From positions 62,001 to 126,000 of the forward strand of contig NZ_JACHBZ010000005.1 of NCBI RefSeq assembly GCF_014200575.1: a stretch of 64,000 bases of DNA, read 5' to 3'. A program made the translations under genes and the position numbers. The notes under the pieces were generated by a model. That model was not told the DNA's origin. It saw only the letters and a program-made list of their open reading frames with translations, and made no database searches. Origin of the DNA: Mucilaginibacter saanensis (GTDB lineage: Bacteria; Bacteroidota; Bacteroidia; Sphingobacteriales; Sphingobacteriaceae). Of the stretch, positions 44,837-53,881 are shown piece after piece. Numbering within the stretch: the stretch's first letter is position 1; every line of letters starts with the position of its first letter.

Positions 44837-46186
44837 ATGGCAATACGATACTCTAAATTCCTTCCGCCTGTTACTTTTATAAGTGATTTGATAATATTAA
44901 ATATTGCCCTGCAATGTGCTCACACCTTGGTGTTTAAATATTATTCATCGGAAATACAATCTGTAAATTTTATACTATTAGTTAATTTGGTTTGGGTTTC
45001 CATATCCACATTAACAAAAAATTATATTATTTATCGCCCCCTGATATTAAAAGAGAATCTTAATAGATTTTTGTCCTCTTTATTATATCATTTGCTTACC
45101 GTTCTTGGAGTCATATATTTTTTCAAGTTATATGAGGTGAGCCGGTGGGAGATGTTTTTTACTTATAGCTTCTTTTTCTTTTTAATTATTCTACAACGTT
45201 CCTCCATTTTTTTTATACTTGATTACATCAGGAAAAAAGGATTCAACAGGAGGCATGTACTTATTATCGGGGATGAGGTAATTGCAAAAAGGTTAATGCA
45301 TTCTTTTGATAAACATCCTGAATACGGTTATTATTTTACCGATTTTATTTCAGAAGATATGATCAGGGAGCTTCCTGATCGCATACTGATGGACAAATTA
45401 AGGAATAAGAATCCCGACGAGATCTTTGTGTGTTACAAATACCTGCAGCCATCTTTATTACAAAAGCTGGTTGATTTTGGCGATCAGAATGCCATCAAAA
45501 TTAAGCTGGTATCTGATCTGGTGTTGAATAACAATTATGCCAGTATTGTTAATTATGAAAACCTGCCTGTAATACACCTTTCTTCAAATCCGGGTTTAAG
45601 CTTTAAGGTAATATTTTTTAAACGGAGCTTTGATGTTTTATTTTCTTTGATGGTGATGATCACTGGCTTGCCAATATTTGTGCTGTTGATCCTGATCACC
45701 AGATTAACATCAAAGGGGCCTGCATTTTATAAACAGACGCGTATAGGTAAAAATCATAAGCCTTTTACCATATACAAGTTCAGAAGCATGTATGTAAATG
45801 CCGAAGCCGCAGGGCCGCAGCTATCCAGTGATAGCGATCCGCGTATTACCGGTTGGGGTAAAATTCTAAGAAGATCAAGACTGGATGAATTACCGCAGTT
45901 TTGGAATGTATTAAAGGGCGAAATGTCAGTAGTAGGTCCGAGGCCAGAACGCCAGTACTTTATTGAACAACTTATTGAAAAATCTCCAAATTATAAAAAA
46001 CTGTTACGTATTAAACCAGGACTGACCTCTATTGGGCAGGTTAACTATGGTTATGCCGAAAATATTGACCAAATGCACAGCCGTACCCGCTATGATCTTA
46101 TTTATCTTAATAATATCAATTTCAATAGCGATATAGGGATAATTTTGAAAACCATTAGGGTAATGGTTCAGTTAAAAGGTAAATAA
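44837..46186 (+). CDS. Undecaprenyl-phosphate glycosylphosphotransferase (WcaJ-like)
   Basis: A 449-residue polyprenyl glycosylphosphotransferase that starts repeat-unit synthesis by placing a sugar-1-phosphate on undecaprenyl phosphate. Four N-terminal membrane helices (about 1-125), a central Rossmann-like region (V-L-I-I-G-D-E-V-I) and the C-terminal catalytic domain (about 255-449) are present. The catalytic domain carries K-R-S-F-D-V, Y-K-F-R-S-M, R-R-S-R-L-D-E-L-P-Q-F-W-N-V and V-G-P-R-P-E, including the Asp-Glu catalytic pair. It sits apart at the locus end with its own promoter. Confidence 0.94.
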   Translation: MAIRYSKFLPPVTFISDLIILNIALQCAHTLVFKYYSSEIQSVNFILLVNLVWVSISTLTKNYIIYRPLILKENLNRFLSSLLYHLLTVLGVIYFFKLYEVSRWEMFFTYSFFFFLIILQRSSIFFILDYIRKKGFNRRHVLIIGDEVIAKRLMHSFDKHPEYGYYFTDFISEDMIRELPDRILMDKLRNKNPDEIFVCYKYLQPSLLQKLVDFGDQNAIKIKLVSDLVLNNNYASIVNYENLPVIHLSSNPGLSFKVIFFKRSFDVLFSLMVMITGLPIFVLLILITRLTSKGPAFYKQTRIGKNHKPFTIYKFRSMYVNAEAAGPQLSSDSDPRITGWGKILRRSRLDELPQFWNVLKGEMSVVGPRPERQYFIEQLIEKSPNYKKLLRIKPGLTSIGQVNYGYAENIDQMHSRTRYDLIYLNNINFNSDIGIILKTIRVMVQLKGK

Positions 46187-46237
46187 ATTAGCCGGTGGCT
46201 AACGCTCGCTCCCAAAATCAATAGAATATATAAATAG

Positions 46238-46262
46238 CGGCCTGCAAAGTTTTTGTTGGCCG
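46238..46262. terminator. Terminator at the end of the polysaccharide locus
   Basis: CGGCCTGCAAA (46238-46248) pairs with TTTGTTGGCCG (46252-46262) with two mismatches. It lies between convergent genes. Confidence 0.5.
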
Positions 46263-46303
46263 TTTATCATTAATAACAATCTGATTTAACTAACTGGCTT
46301 GTT

Positions 46304-47566
46304 TTAAAAAGACTGGAACACTGTTTTGTTGCCCGACTGCAATCTTATTTTTCTGACGGACCCTGTTCCCTGAAAAGAGTAGCCAAGACCAACAATGTTC
46401 ATCTTTTTATGAGGCAACGCAGATTCATAAGCCAGTTTATTATTAACGTAGTATTGTATTTTTGAACCGGTTACATAGCAGTTTACCTTAACCCATTGGG
46501 ACAGATCGGCCCCAAAACCAGTGAAATCTGTTTTTTTGCCCGATACCATGTCGTGGGCATCAAGTAAATTAAGGTCAGATACGCAGCCCTTTGCCGATAA
46601 GGGAATAATTACCGGAACCTGATCGGTTATCAGCACTATATCTGTAAACTGGCAGGCAGCTGCTCCTTCACGGTAATCATTTTTTATCTCCACGCTAAAA
46701 GAAAAATCATTCAGTGGTACAGGCTTAAAATTGCCCACATTATAAAACTCTACAACAGGTGGCTGCGGCTCAAGGTTAATGTTTTTTTTCTGAATGGTTG
46801 AGGCCGGTATGCTCATTATATCCAGGCTGATGAATTCATTTTTGTTGAGATAAACGGGCATAGGCTTATGAGCTATTAAGCCCAGCCAGCCATTGGTTGA
46901 TATAATGAGCGGAAGCTCTTTTACTATCTGTTTATTGACTACTAATTTAGCATGGAATGATCCGGGCCTGTAGTAAACAGAAGTATGCCGGTGCAAATTC
47001 TTGTCAACCAAGGTACGGGTCTGAGGATCCCAGGACTGTTGTATAAAAACAGAGTCGGTTGGCGAGGTTTTAGCGTTATAGCTAAAAATAACGGAATTGG
47101 GAATGTCGCGGGTAACGGGTTTAAAGCTGAAGGTAAAAGCATCCGTTGCAGCAGGTTCAGGCTCTTTTTTAATATACATAGCTATCAAGGTAGTGGTAAT
47201 GATAGCTATGGCCAATAAAGCGGCCCTCAGCTTCCAGTTAAGTCTTTCTTTTACTGGGTTTGATGATTTGGGTAAAGTATGATCTGTGCTGGCTTCTGCA
47301 GAAGAGTGCCGGCGCATAAAAGCCCGCCATGTTTCAAAGTCAGCAAAACGGGCGAGGGTATCCAGGGTAGTGGTACTGGGCAGGTGATTATATTCAACCC
47401 GTCCCCATATTCTGCGTAGGGTACTGGCACTTAATGAAACCTTTGTTTTTTCTAAAATAAGCAGGTTCAGGTTTTCAAAATCCTTGCTCTGCCAGTCCGA
47501 AGCATTACCCCAGTCAAGCTGCTGCTCAATAATTTTTAGTAATTGTTTTATAGCAGACGCATCCAT
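46304..47566 (-). CDS. Membrane-spanning putative regulator/sensor, ToxR-like layout
   Basis: A 420-residue protein with three parts. Residues 1-95 are cytoplasmic and helix-rich, with S-L-S-A-S-T-L-R-R-I-W-G-R-V then S-T-T-T-L-D-T-L-A-R-F-A-D-F, which looks like a helix-turn-helix DNA-binding region. One membrane helix follows (about 113-130, LLAIAIITTTLIAMY). The extracytoplasmic part is beta-rich and ends in S-Q-W-V-K-V-N-C-Y-V-T-G-S-K-I, N-N-K-L-A and V-G-L-G-Y-S-F, reminiscent of the concanavalin-like proteins encoded divergently next to it. No named family was recognised. A one-component membrane sensor for that cluster is the leading guess. Confidence 0.6.
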   Translation of the reverse strand: MDASAIKQLLKIIEQQLDWGNASDWQSKDFENLNLLILEKTKVSLSASTLRRIWGRVEYNHLPSTTTLDTLARFADFETWRAFMRRHSSAEASTDHTLPKSSNPVKERLNWKLRAALLAIAIITTTLIAMYIKKEPEPAATDAFTFSFKPVTRDIPNSVIFSYNAKTSPTDSVFIQQSWDPQTRTLVDKNLHRHTSVYYRPGSFHAKLVVNKQIVKELPLIISTNGWLGLIAHKPMPVYLNKNEFISLDIMSIPASTIQKKNINLEPQPPVVEFYNVGNFKPVPLNDFSFSVEIKNDYREGAAACQFTDIVLITDQVPVIIPLSAKGCVSDLNLLDAHDMVSGKKTDFTGFGADLSQWVKVNCYVTGSKIQYYVNNKLAYESALPHKKMNIVGLGYSFQGTGSVRKIRLQSGNKTVFQSF

Positions 47567-47803
47567 GTTACAGCAAGCCTTTTTTTGAAGTAAAGTTAAA
47601 TAAACAGACGCATCAAAACCGCCAATCGTGACATCAAAAATGCAAATTAGTGCCCTTGTTTAATGTGTTGTATTACAATATGATATAACTTGAAAAAACT
47701 TGAACTGCAAATGAATTGCATCGGACATTACCAAATGATAGGTTTGTTATAATCAAAAACCTGTCAAACCAAAAATTAAGTACCAATTGTAACCATCAAA
47801 CCA

Positions 47804-48739
47804 ATGAACAAGCTATTTTATATACTCCTGATACTGCTGCTGTGTTTAAGCCCCGGCTTACATGCGCAAACCAAGTTATGGAACAGCGCTGATGCTTACC
47901 TGGGGCAACAACCGCCCTCAGATATCCCCGTGATATTTGCGCAAAGCTTATTAACAACAGCCGATACCATAGCTTTTGACCGGACAGCTTTTTCGCCCGA
48001 TGGAAAGCAGTTTTATTATCCCGTTAATACCACCTGGTTTGATAGTAAAAACTTAAAAATAAAGTACTTTACTTATGAAGATAAGAAATGGACGGGCCCC
48101 TTTATTTTAAACGAGCATTATTACGCTCCCACATTTTCGATAGATGGCAGAACCCTATATTTCTTAGGCGGCCAAAGCGATGGTAAACATGCTTTGGTGT
48201 GGCAATCAAAGAAAGGGCAGTGGAGTGGCGGCTGGACGGCTCCATCCGTTTATTTACAAAAAGACTACGGGCTTTATGATTTTATGCCCACCAAAAGCGG
48301 CACTTGCTATGTAGGGAGCAATGCCCATCAGGGTAACAGGAAAGATTACAGCACTTACGATATCTGTCAGTTAAAAATGACAGAGAAAGATACCACCATT
48401 CAAAGTCTGGGTGCACCTGTTAATACCCCGGGTTTTGATGGTGATTTTTATGTTGCTCCTGATGAATCATATCTGATTGTGAGTGCAAAGGAAACCAAGG
48501 ATTTTGAGTGCGAACTATATATCAGTTTTCATAAACCTGATAAAAGCTGGACACCGCCTGTAAGTTTGGGGCCATTGATCAATGATGGTACGGCTCATCG
48601 CTGGGGCCAGTATGTTACGCCCGATGGTAAATACCTGTTTTATTCAAAAGGGACCAGCCCAAAGGATTGCCATATTTATTGGGTAAGGTTTGACCTCTTG
48701 CTGGCAAAGCTGAAAAAGGAAAACTTGAGAAATAACTAA
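47804..48739 (+). CDS. Secreted PD40/TolB-like beta-propeller protein
   Basis: A 311-residue protein with a signal peptide (cleavage near GLHAQ). Several PD40-type blades are visible: A-F-S-P-D-G-K-Q-F-Y-Y, P-T-F-S-I-D-G-R-T-L-Y-F, V-A-P-D-E-S-Y-L-I-V and V-T-P-D-G-K-Y-L-F-Y-S-K. Such propellers bind peptidoglycan-associated proteins or ligands in the periplasm; no enzyme motif is seen. It opens the rightward cluster of five genes and lies 238 bp from the divergent sensor. Confidence 0.8.
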   Translation: MNKLFYILLILLLCLSPGLHAQTKLWNSADAYLGQQPPSDIPVIFAQSLLTTADTIAFDRTAFSPDGKQFYYPVNTTWFDSKNLKIKYFTYEDKKWTGPFILNEHYYAPTFSIDGRTLYFLGGQSDGKHALVWQSKKGQWSGGWTAPSVYLQKDYGLYDFMPTKSGTCYVGSNAHQGNRKDYSTYDICQLKMTEKDTTIQSLGAPVNTPGFDGDFYVAPDESYLIVSAKETKDFECELYISFHKPDKSWTPPVSLGPLINDGTAHRWGQYVTPDGKYLFYSKGTSPKDCHIYWVRFDLLLAKLKKENLRNN

Positions 48740-48746
48740 TTGATTT

Positions 48747-49394
48747 ATGATGAAGAAAGTACATTTTATATTGCCGGTTCTGCTAATGACTCACATAGCA
48801 TCAACTTACGGACAACAACAGACATTTAACCTGGGCCGTATGCTCGCCAAAAACGAGTTAATTGCAGGCCCTGCTAATGAGGTAAGCATTTTAAAAGATA
48901 GCGATAAGCAGGGCATTAGTTGTAAAGGAATTGTTTGGTTAAATGGAGTAAATTTTAAACAGGGCCAAATTGATATAGATCTGCGGGGTAAGGATGTGTT
49001 TCTGAAAAGTTTCCTGGGGATTGCCTTTCACGGCATAGACACTACTACCTGCGATATACTCTATTTTCGTCCTTTCAATTTCCGACATGCAGATACGCTC
49101 AGGCGGAAATGGTCAGTTGCTTACATGAGCCTGCCCGATAATAATTATGCTGTGCTACGCAAGGAACATCCGCTGGTATATGAAAATGCAGTAACCCCAG
49201 TACCCCAGCCCGACGAATGGTTTCATGCCACCCTTGTACTTAAAGACAGAAAGTTGAGCGTTTATGTTAATCACTCATCCACACCCTCGTTGGAGGTTAC
49301 CTTGATCAATGATAGAACAGAGGGGCTGTTTGGCATCTATGCCGATGGACTTCCTGAGGATTTTGCCAACCTAACCATTAATACAAAGCCATGA
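48747..49394 (+). CDS. Secreted concanavalin-like protein, paralogue 1 of 3
   Basis: A 215-residue exported protein (signal cleavage near TYGQQ). The mature chain is a beta-sandwich resembling DUF1080/LamG-type folds: G-I-V-W-L-N-G-V-N-F-K-Q-G, F-L-G-I-A-F-H-G-I-D, D-I-L-Y-F-R-P-F-N-F and W-F-H-A-T-L-V-L-K-D-R-K-L-S-V-Y-V-N. It is a close relative of the next two genes. A sugar- or glycan-binding role is likely but unproven; catalytic residues of 3-keto-glycoside hydrolases were not identified. It overlaps paralogue 2 by 4 bp. Confidence 0.75.
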   Translation: MMKKVHFILPVLLMTHIASTYGQQQTFNLGRMLAKNELIAGPANEVSILKDSDKQGISCKGIVWLNGVNFKQGQIDIDLRGKDVFLKSFLGIAFHGIDTTTCDILYFRPFNFRHADTLRRKWSVAYMSLPDNNYAVLRKEHPLVYENAVTPVPQPDEWFHATLVLKDRKLSVYVNHSSTPSLEVTLINDRTEGLFGIYADGLPEDFANLTINTKP

Positions 49395-50032
49395 AAATAA
49401 CAGTAATAGCTATGCTTTTTAGTTCGGTAACTGTTTTTGCGCAACAGAATACGGCAACTAAGCCTATTGTAGCAAATAAGTTTAAAGCCTTTAACAGAAC
49501 GGTAAGCATGATAAAAGAAGAGGGGACAACAGTGATAAAATTAAACGAAGCTGAAGGCCCCGGCATTGCATGGATTAAAGCACTGGAATTTACCAATGGT
49601 GTTATTGATCTTGATATTCAGGGTAAAGATCTTTTGCAGCAAAGTTTTGTAGGCGTGGCCTTTCATGGCGTAAATGATACCACCTATGAAGCTGTATACT
49701 TTCGTCCGTTCAATTTTAGTACTTCAGACCCGATAAGAAAACTACATGCTGTGCAGTACATCGCTAATCCGCAGTTTGATTGGCCTAAGTTACGCACCGA
49801 TTTTCCTAATCAGTATGAAAAGCCTGTAACACCGGCGCCCGACCCTAATAAATGGTTCCATGTACGGCTGCAAATAAAAGGCAGGAAAGTGAGCGTGTTT
49901 ATTAACGGTAATACTTTACCGATGCTTGCTATAGAAGGTCTGGTTGATACTGGTGGCAAAATGGTTGGCTATTGGGTGGGTAATGGCTCTGCCGGAAAAT
50001 GGAAAAACTTGAATATTACCGCAATAAAATAA
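49391..50032 (+). CDS. Secreted concanavalin-like protein, paralogue 2 of 3
   Basis: A 213-residue exported protein (signal cleavage near VFAQQ). Same pattern as its neighbours: W-I-K-A-L-E-F-T-N-G-V-I-D-L-D-I, F-V-G-V-A-F-H-G-V-N-D, A-V-Y-F-R-P-F-N-F, W-F-H-V-R-L-Q-I-K-G-R-K-V-S-V-F-I-N-G and final W-V-G-N-G-S-A-G-K-W-K-N-L. It is closer to paralogue 1 in the F-H-G and R-P-F-N-F segments and to paralogue 3 in the C-terminal G-Y-W-V-G-N-G-S segment. Function unknown. Confidence 0.75.
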   Translation: MKITVIAMLFSSVTVFAQQNTATKPIVANKFKAFNRTVSMIKEEGTTVIKLNEAEGPGIAWIKALEFTNGVIDLDIQGKDLLQQSFVGVAFHGVNDTTYEAVYFRPFNFSTSDPIRKLHAVQYIANPQFDWPKLRTDFPNQYEKPVTPAPDPNKWFHVRLQIKGRKVSVFINGNTLPMLAIEGLVDTGGKMVGYWVGNGSAGKWKNLNITAIK

Positions 50033-50038
50033 AACGCT

Positions 50039-50677
50039 ATGAAAAAGCTGCTCGTTATTCCTTTTGTATTTATAGCCTTGTGCAGTGCCGCACAAAATCG
50101 CCGTTTTGATTATTCATCCATAAAGCCCGGCTTGTGGGTTATCCCAAAAACAGATACGCTTGACTATGCTTTGGGTAAATACGGCGGGCAGCAGGCTTTT
50201 TTGTTAAAACGGAAATTTGCCAACTACAAGGCAGCCAGTATCGCTTATCCCAAAACGCTGAATTTCAAGGATGGCATTATTGAGCTTGACATCGCTTCGC
50301 CAACGGGCAAGGCTGGCTATGTGGGATTAGCTTTTCGCATTAGGGATGCGCACCATTACGAAACACTTTATTTCAGGCCGGGCTCTTCAGGTACTATCAA
50401 TGCAGTGCAATATATGCCCGAAAAAAAGCCCGAATTTAACTGGTGGGATTACGAAGGCGATAAATACCAGGCAAAAGCTAATTTACCGCTTACCACATGG
50501 TTTCATGTAAAGGCCGTTGTAAAAGGCCGTACGCTTGTTGTTTTTGTAAATAATCAACCTAAGCCTGTATTGGTATATAAAGCACTTGACCCCGATCTTA
50601 AAACAGGCTCTGTGGGTTTCTGGCTGGGTAACAGTGCATCCGGCGCCTACAAAAATTTAATAGTGGAAACCTTATAA
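50039..50677 (+). CDS. Secreted concanavalin-like protein, paralogue 3 of 3
   Basis: A 212-residue exported protein (signal cleavage near LCSAAQ). It keeps the scaffold (N-F-K-D-G-I-I-E-L-D-I, Y-V-G-L-A-F-R-I-R-D, T-L-Y-F-R-P-G-S-S, W-F-H-V-K-A-V-V-K-G-R-T-L-V-V-F-V-N and G-F-W-L-G-N-S-A-S-G) but differs most at the N-terminus and in the loop where F-H-G becomes F-R-I. It ends 10 bp before the permease gene, so the group is likely one operon. Function unknown. Confidence 0.75.
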   Translation: MKKLLVIPFVFIALCSAAQNRRFDYSSIKPGLWVIPKTDTLDYALGKYGGQQAFLLKRKFANYKAASIAYPKTLNFKDGIIELDIASPTGKAGYVGLAFRIRDAHHYETLYFRPGSSGTINAVQYMPEKKPEFNWWDYEGDKYQAKANLPLTTWFHVKAVVKGRTLVVFVNNQPKPVLVYKALDPDLKTGSVGFWLGNSASGAYKNLIVETL

Positions 50678-50687
50678 ACCGTTTGTT

Positions 50688-53096
50688 ATGCTAAAAAACT
50701 TTTTCAGAACAGCCTGGCGTAATATGATCCGTCATAAAATGCATACGGTAATTAATGTTTGCGGCCTTGCTTTGGGGATCACCTGCTGCCTGTTTATTTT
50801 TTTATGGGTGCAGGACGAGCAAAGCATTGATAATTTTCATCATGACGGCAAAAATCTGTACACGGTTTACCAAACTATAATGGCCAATGGCAAAACCAAC
50901 GGCGCTTATTCGTCGCCCCTGAAATACGTTAACGGCAAACCCGATTTTTTGATGGAGGATATTAGAGATGCCATTCCTGAAGTAAAACACCAGGTTTTTT
51001 ATGCAACGGGCTATGAGCTTCCATGGGGGCATGCAGAAACTTTTCAGGTGGGCGAAAAGATGGTGAAACTGGACGGTTCACGGGCCAGCGCCGATTTTTT
51101 TAAATTGTTTAATTATCACATTATTGCGGGCACTGCCGAAACGGCTTTACGGGACATGAGCGGCATAGCCATATCTCGTAAAATGGCAGTCATGTTTTTT
51201 AAAAGTCCTGAACAGGCTATTGGAAAAAGCATCCGGTACGAGAACAAATTTAATTTTGCCGTGTCTGCGGTGTTTGAGGATGTCCCGGCGCAAAGTTCAC
51301 TGAAGTTTGACTTTTTATTTAACTGGGACGCACAGAAAAGACTACTGGACTGGGCCTCCAATGATTTTCAGACCTATATTCAATTATCGCCAACGGCCAA
51401 TCCGGAGCAAGCTGTGGCAAAGATCAATCAATACCTGCAACCGCGCTTTGATAAAGGTACAGGCGTACAAACAACGGTTAGCCTGCAGCACTTTGGCGAC
51501 CAATACCTGTATGGTAATTTTGTAAACGGAAAACCCGATGGCGGCCGTATTGAATATGTACATATATTTAGCGAGGCTGCTATTTTTATACTGATTATTG
51601 CCTGCATCAATTTCATGAACCTGGCAACGGCGCGGTCGGTAAAACGGGCGCGGGAGGTAGGGGTAAAAAAGGTTATCGGATCAAGCCGCACCAATTTGAT
51701 CTGCCAGTTTTTTGGCGAGTCGCTTTTGTTCTCATTTATGGCCATGCTGGTATCTGTGGTTTTGTTAATTGTACTGTTGCCCGCGTTTGCCCATTTTACA
51801 GGAAAGCAGTTCGTTTTGCCTTTTTTGCAGGCCTCGTTTTGGGTTTCATTATTGACGCTCACCTGCATTACTGGTTTTATTGCCGGTATTTATCCGGCGC
51901 TTTACCTGTCTTCTCTTCAGCCGGTACGCATCTTAAAAGGGGTGTTGCGTTTTACGCAAAGTGCGGTTTGGTTCAGGAAGGGTTTAACGGTTTTTCAATT
52001 TGTGCTGTCTATTATACTACTTATTGCCACGCTGGTTATTTCGCGGCAAACCAATTATGTGCAAAATACACATTTAGGGTATGATCGTGAAAACCTGATC
52101 TACGTACGCATTGAAGGGGAATTAGCAAAAAAAAGTAATTACTTATTATTCAAAGAACGGGCGCTGAAAATGCCCGGCGTTGCTATGATTGATCGCAGCA
52201 GCGAGGCTCCGCATGCTATGAACTTTGTGGTGACGGACGACATCAACTGGCAGGGCAAAGAGAAAGATACATCGGTAGGGTTTAAACCGGCTTCTGTAGG
52301 GTTTGATTTTATAAAGCTCATGAAACTGAAAATCGCTTACGGACGCGATTTTTCGCCTGCAAATGTTACCGATTCAACAGATGCCTTTATGGTTAATGAG
52401 GAGGCCGTTAGGCAAATGGGCCTTAAAAACCCGATAGGGCAATGGGTGTCTGCCTGGAAAAAGCGGGGACATATCATCGCCGTACTTAAGGATTATCATA
52501 CCCAATCATTACATGAACCCATAAAGCCGGTAATGATAGATGTAAAAGAAGGGGAGAATTTTGGTGTGATCCTGGTGCGTACCGAAGCAGGTAAAACAAA
52601 ACAGGCGCTTGAAAGTCTGGCCGCAACTTACAAGGATATCAACCCCGATTATCCGTTTGCCTACCAGTTTGTTGACCAGGAGTATAAGAAACTATACAAT
52701 AGCGAGCTTATCATCACACAACTGTCAATTGTATTTGCGGTAGTGGCCATTATCATATCATGCCTGGGCTTGCTGGGGCTTGTTATGTTTTCGGCAGAGC
52801 AGCGTACAAAAGAGTTTGGTGTACGTAAGGTGCTTGGTGCGTCATTACCGCAGTTAACCCGGTTGTTTGCCAGCGATTTTTTACAATTGATAGGTATTGC
52901 TTTTTTAATAGCTACCCCATTGGGTTGGTATGCTATGGTAAAATGGCTGCAGAGCTTCGCCTATCGCATTGATTTGTCATGGTGGATATTTGTATTGGCT
53001 GGTGCCATATCGTTGCTTATTGCCTTGTTAACGTTAAGTTATGAGGCTGTTAAAACTGCGATGGCAAACCCGGTTAAAAGTTTACGTGCCGAATAG
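50688..53096 (+). CDS. ABC-transporter permease, MacB/FtsX type
   Basis: An 802-residue permease with two FtsX-like modules. The start L-K-N-F-F-R-T-A-W-R-N-M-I-R-H-K and G-L-A-L-G-I-T-C-C-L is typical, followed by a MacB-type periplasmic domain. The first FtsX module (about 290-430) has R-E-V-G-V-K-K-V-I-G-S-S, and the second (about 680-800) has K-E-F-G-V-R-K-V-L-G-A-S, the membrane-coupling helices; the end is P-V-K-S-L-R. No ATPase gene is adjacent; Bacteroidota often encode such permeases alone. In MacB-like systems they drive periplasmic work such as lipoprotein or toxin export rather than import. Confidence 0.92.
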   Translation: MLKNFFRTAWRNMIRHKMHTVINVCGLALGITCCLFIFLWVQDEQSIDNFHHDGKNLYTVYQTIMANGKTNGAYSSPLKYVNGKPDFLMEDIRDAIPEVKHQVFYATGYELPWGHAETFQVGEKMVKLDGSRASADFFKLFNYHIIAGTAETALRDMSGIAISRKMAVMFFKSPEQAIGKSIRYENKFNFAVSAVFEDVPAQSSLKFDFLFNWDAQKRLLDWASNDFQTYIQLSPTANPEQAVAKINQYLQPRFDKGTGVQTTVSLQHFGDQYLYGNFVNGKPDGGRIEYVHIFSEAAIFILIIACINFMNLATARSVKRAREVGVKKVIGSSRTNLICQFFGESLLFSFMAMLVSVVLLIVLLPAFAHFTGKQFVLPFLQASFWVSLLTLTCITGFIAGIYPALYLSSLQPVRILKGVLRFTQSAVWFRKGLTVFQFVLSIILLIATLVISRQTNYVQNTHLGYDRENLIYVRIEGELAKKSNYLLFKERALKMPGVAMIDRSSEAPHAMNFVVTDDINWQGKEKDTSVGFKPASVGFDFIKLMKLKIAYGRDFSPANVTDSTDAFMVNEEAVRQMGLKNPIGQWVSAWKKRGHIIAVLKDYHTQSLHEPIKPVMIDVKEGENFGVILVRTEAGKTKQALESLAATYKDINPDYPFAYQFVDQEYKKLYNSELIITQLSIVFAVVAIIISCLGLLGLVMFSAEQRTKEFGVRKVLGASLPQLTRLFASDFLQLIGIAFLIATPLGWYAMVKWLQSFAYRIDLSWWIFVLAGAISLLIALLTLSYEAVKTAMANPVKSLRAE

Positions 53097-53105
53097 GGTA
53101 ACTGA

Positions 53106-53702
53106 TTATTTTCTGATGGATTGCAACAGCAGCGCTGAGCCTGTACCGAGTACCGCACCTGCGGCCACATCGGTAGGATAATGTACGCCCAGGTACATCC
53201 GTGAATAGCTTACAGAGCCGGCCCATAAAAATACCGGCGCTATTACATACCATTTTGGGTAAGCCATGGATAAGGCGGTGGCCGTAGCAAAGCTGCTTGA
53301 GGTGTGCCCCGAGGGGAACGAAGTGTTGCCGGCGCGATAAATTGGTACAATGTTAATATTTTGAATAAATGGCCGTGGCCGTTTAACAATATGTTTTATT
53401 AAAAAGGTAAGGCCGAAAGAGAGGGCCGTGCTACTGGCTACATATAATGAATTTTGCCGCATCTGGCTGTTGTTGCCTGCTATGCCGCCAATTAATAAAC
53501 CGGCGGGTATGCCAATATCGCCGTAAAGGTGTGTTTGGCTTAAAAACATAAACACCCCGGTTTGCTCCGGGGTGCGATGTTCCTGTAAATCAATCATGAT
53601 GTGATCATCCAGGCGTTGCAAGCCCGATTGTGCGTATGACCGGGAAAGTGGCGCGACACATATCAGCAAGCAAAAAATGTACGTTCTGGTGATCAGCTTC
53701 AT
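53106..53702 (-). CDS. PAP2-family phosphatase
   Basis: A 198-residue membrane phosphatase with an N-terminal signal (cleavage near RSYAQS). The three PAP2 catalytic motifs are present: K-R-P-R-P (about 111-115), P-S-G-H-T (about 131-135) and S-R-M-Y-L-G-V-H-Y-P-T-D (about 166-177). These enzymes dephosphorylate undecaprenyl pyrophosphate or lipid phosphates, or act on lipid A. With a signal peptide and only short hydrophobic segments, it is of the periplasmic-facing type. It ends 10 bp from the convergent permease gene. Confidence 0.9.
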   Translation of the reverse strand: MKLITRTYIFCLLICVAPLSRSYAQSGLQRLDDHIMIDLQEHRTPEQTGVFMFLSQTHLYGDIGIPAGLLIGGIAGNNSQMRQNSLYVASSTALSFGLTFLIKHIVKRPRPFIQNINIVPIYRAGNTSFPSGHTSSSFATATALSMAYPKWYVIAPVFLWAGSVSYSRMYLGVHYPTDVAAGAVLGTGSALLLQSIRK

Positions 53703-53881
53703 AAATATTAAAGGTTTAGCGCTATATCTGTTTACAAATTAAACAATAAACATGAATGTTGTTGATTTGTTCCGCTTATAAATATAGCCGATTTGCCACA
53801 AACAGCAGTGGATATAAAACAATTAAAGACTTAACAATGAAGTAATATTATTCGTTATAGTATGTGTTAACTTTGAAAGAT

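Noticed and set aside
50039..50677. Enzymatic 3-keto-disaccharide hydrolase assignment for the concanavalin-like paralogues
   Set aside because: The fold resembles DUF1080, but no convincing catalytic residues could be identified, so only a fold-level call is given.
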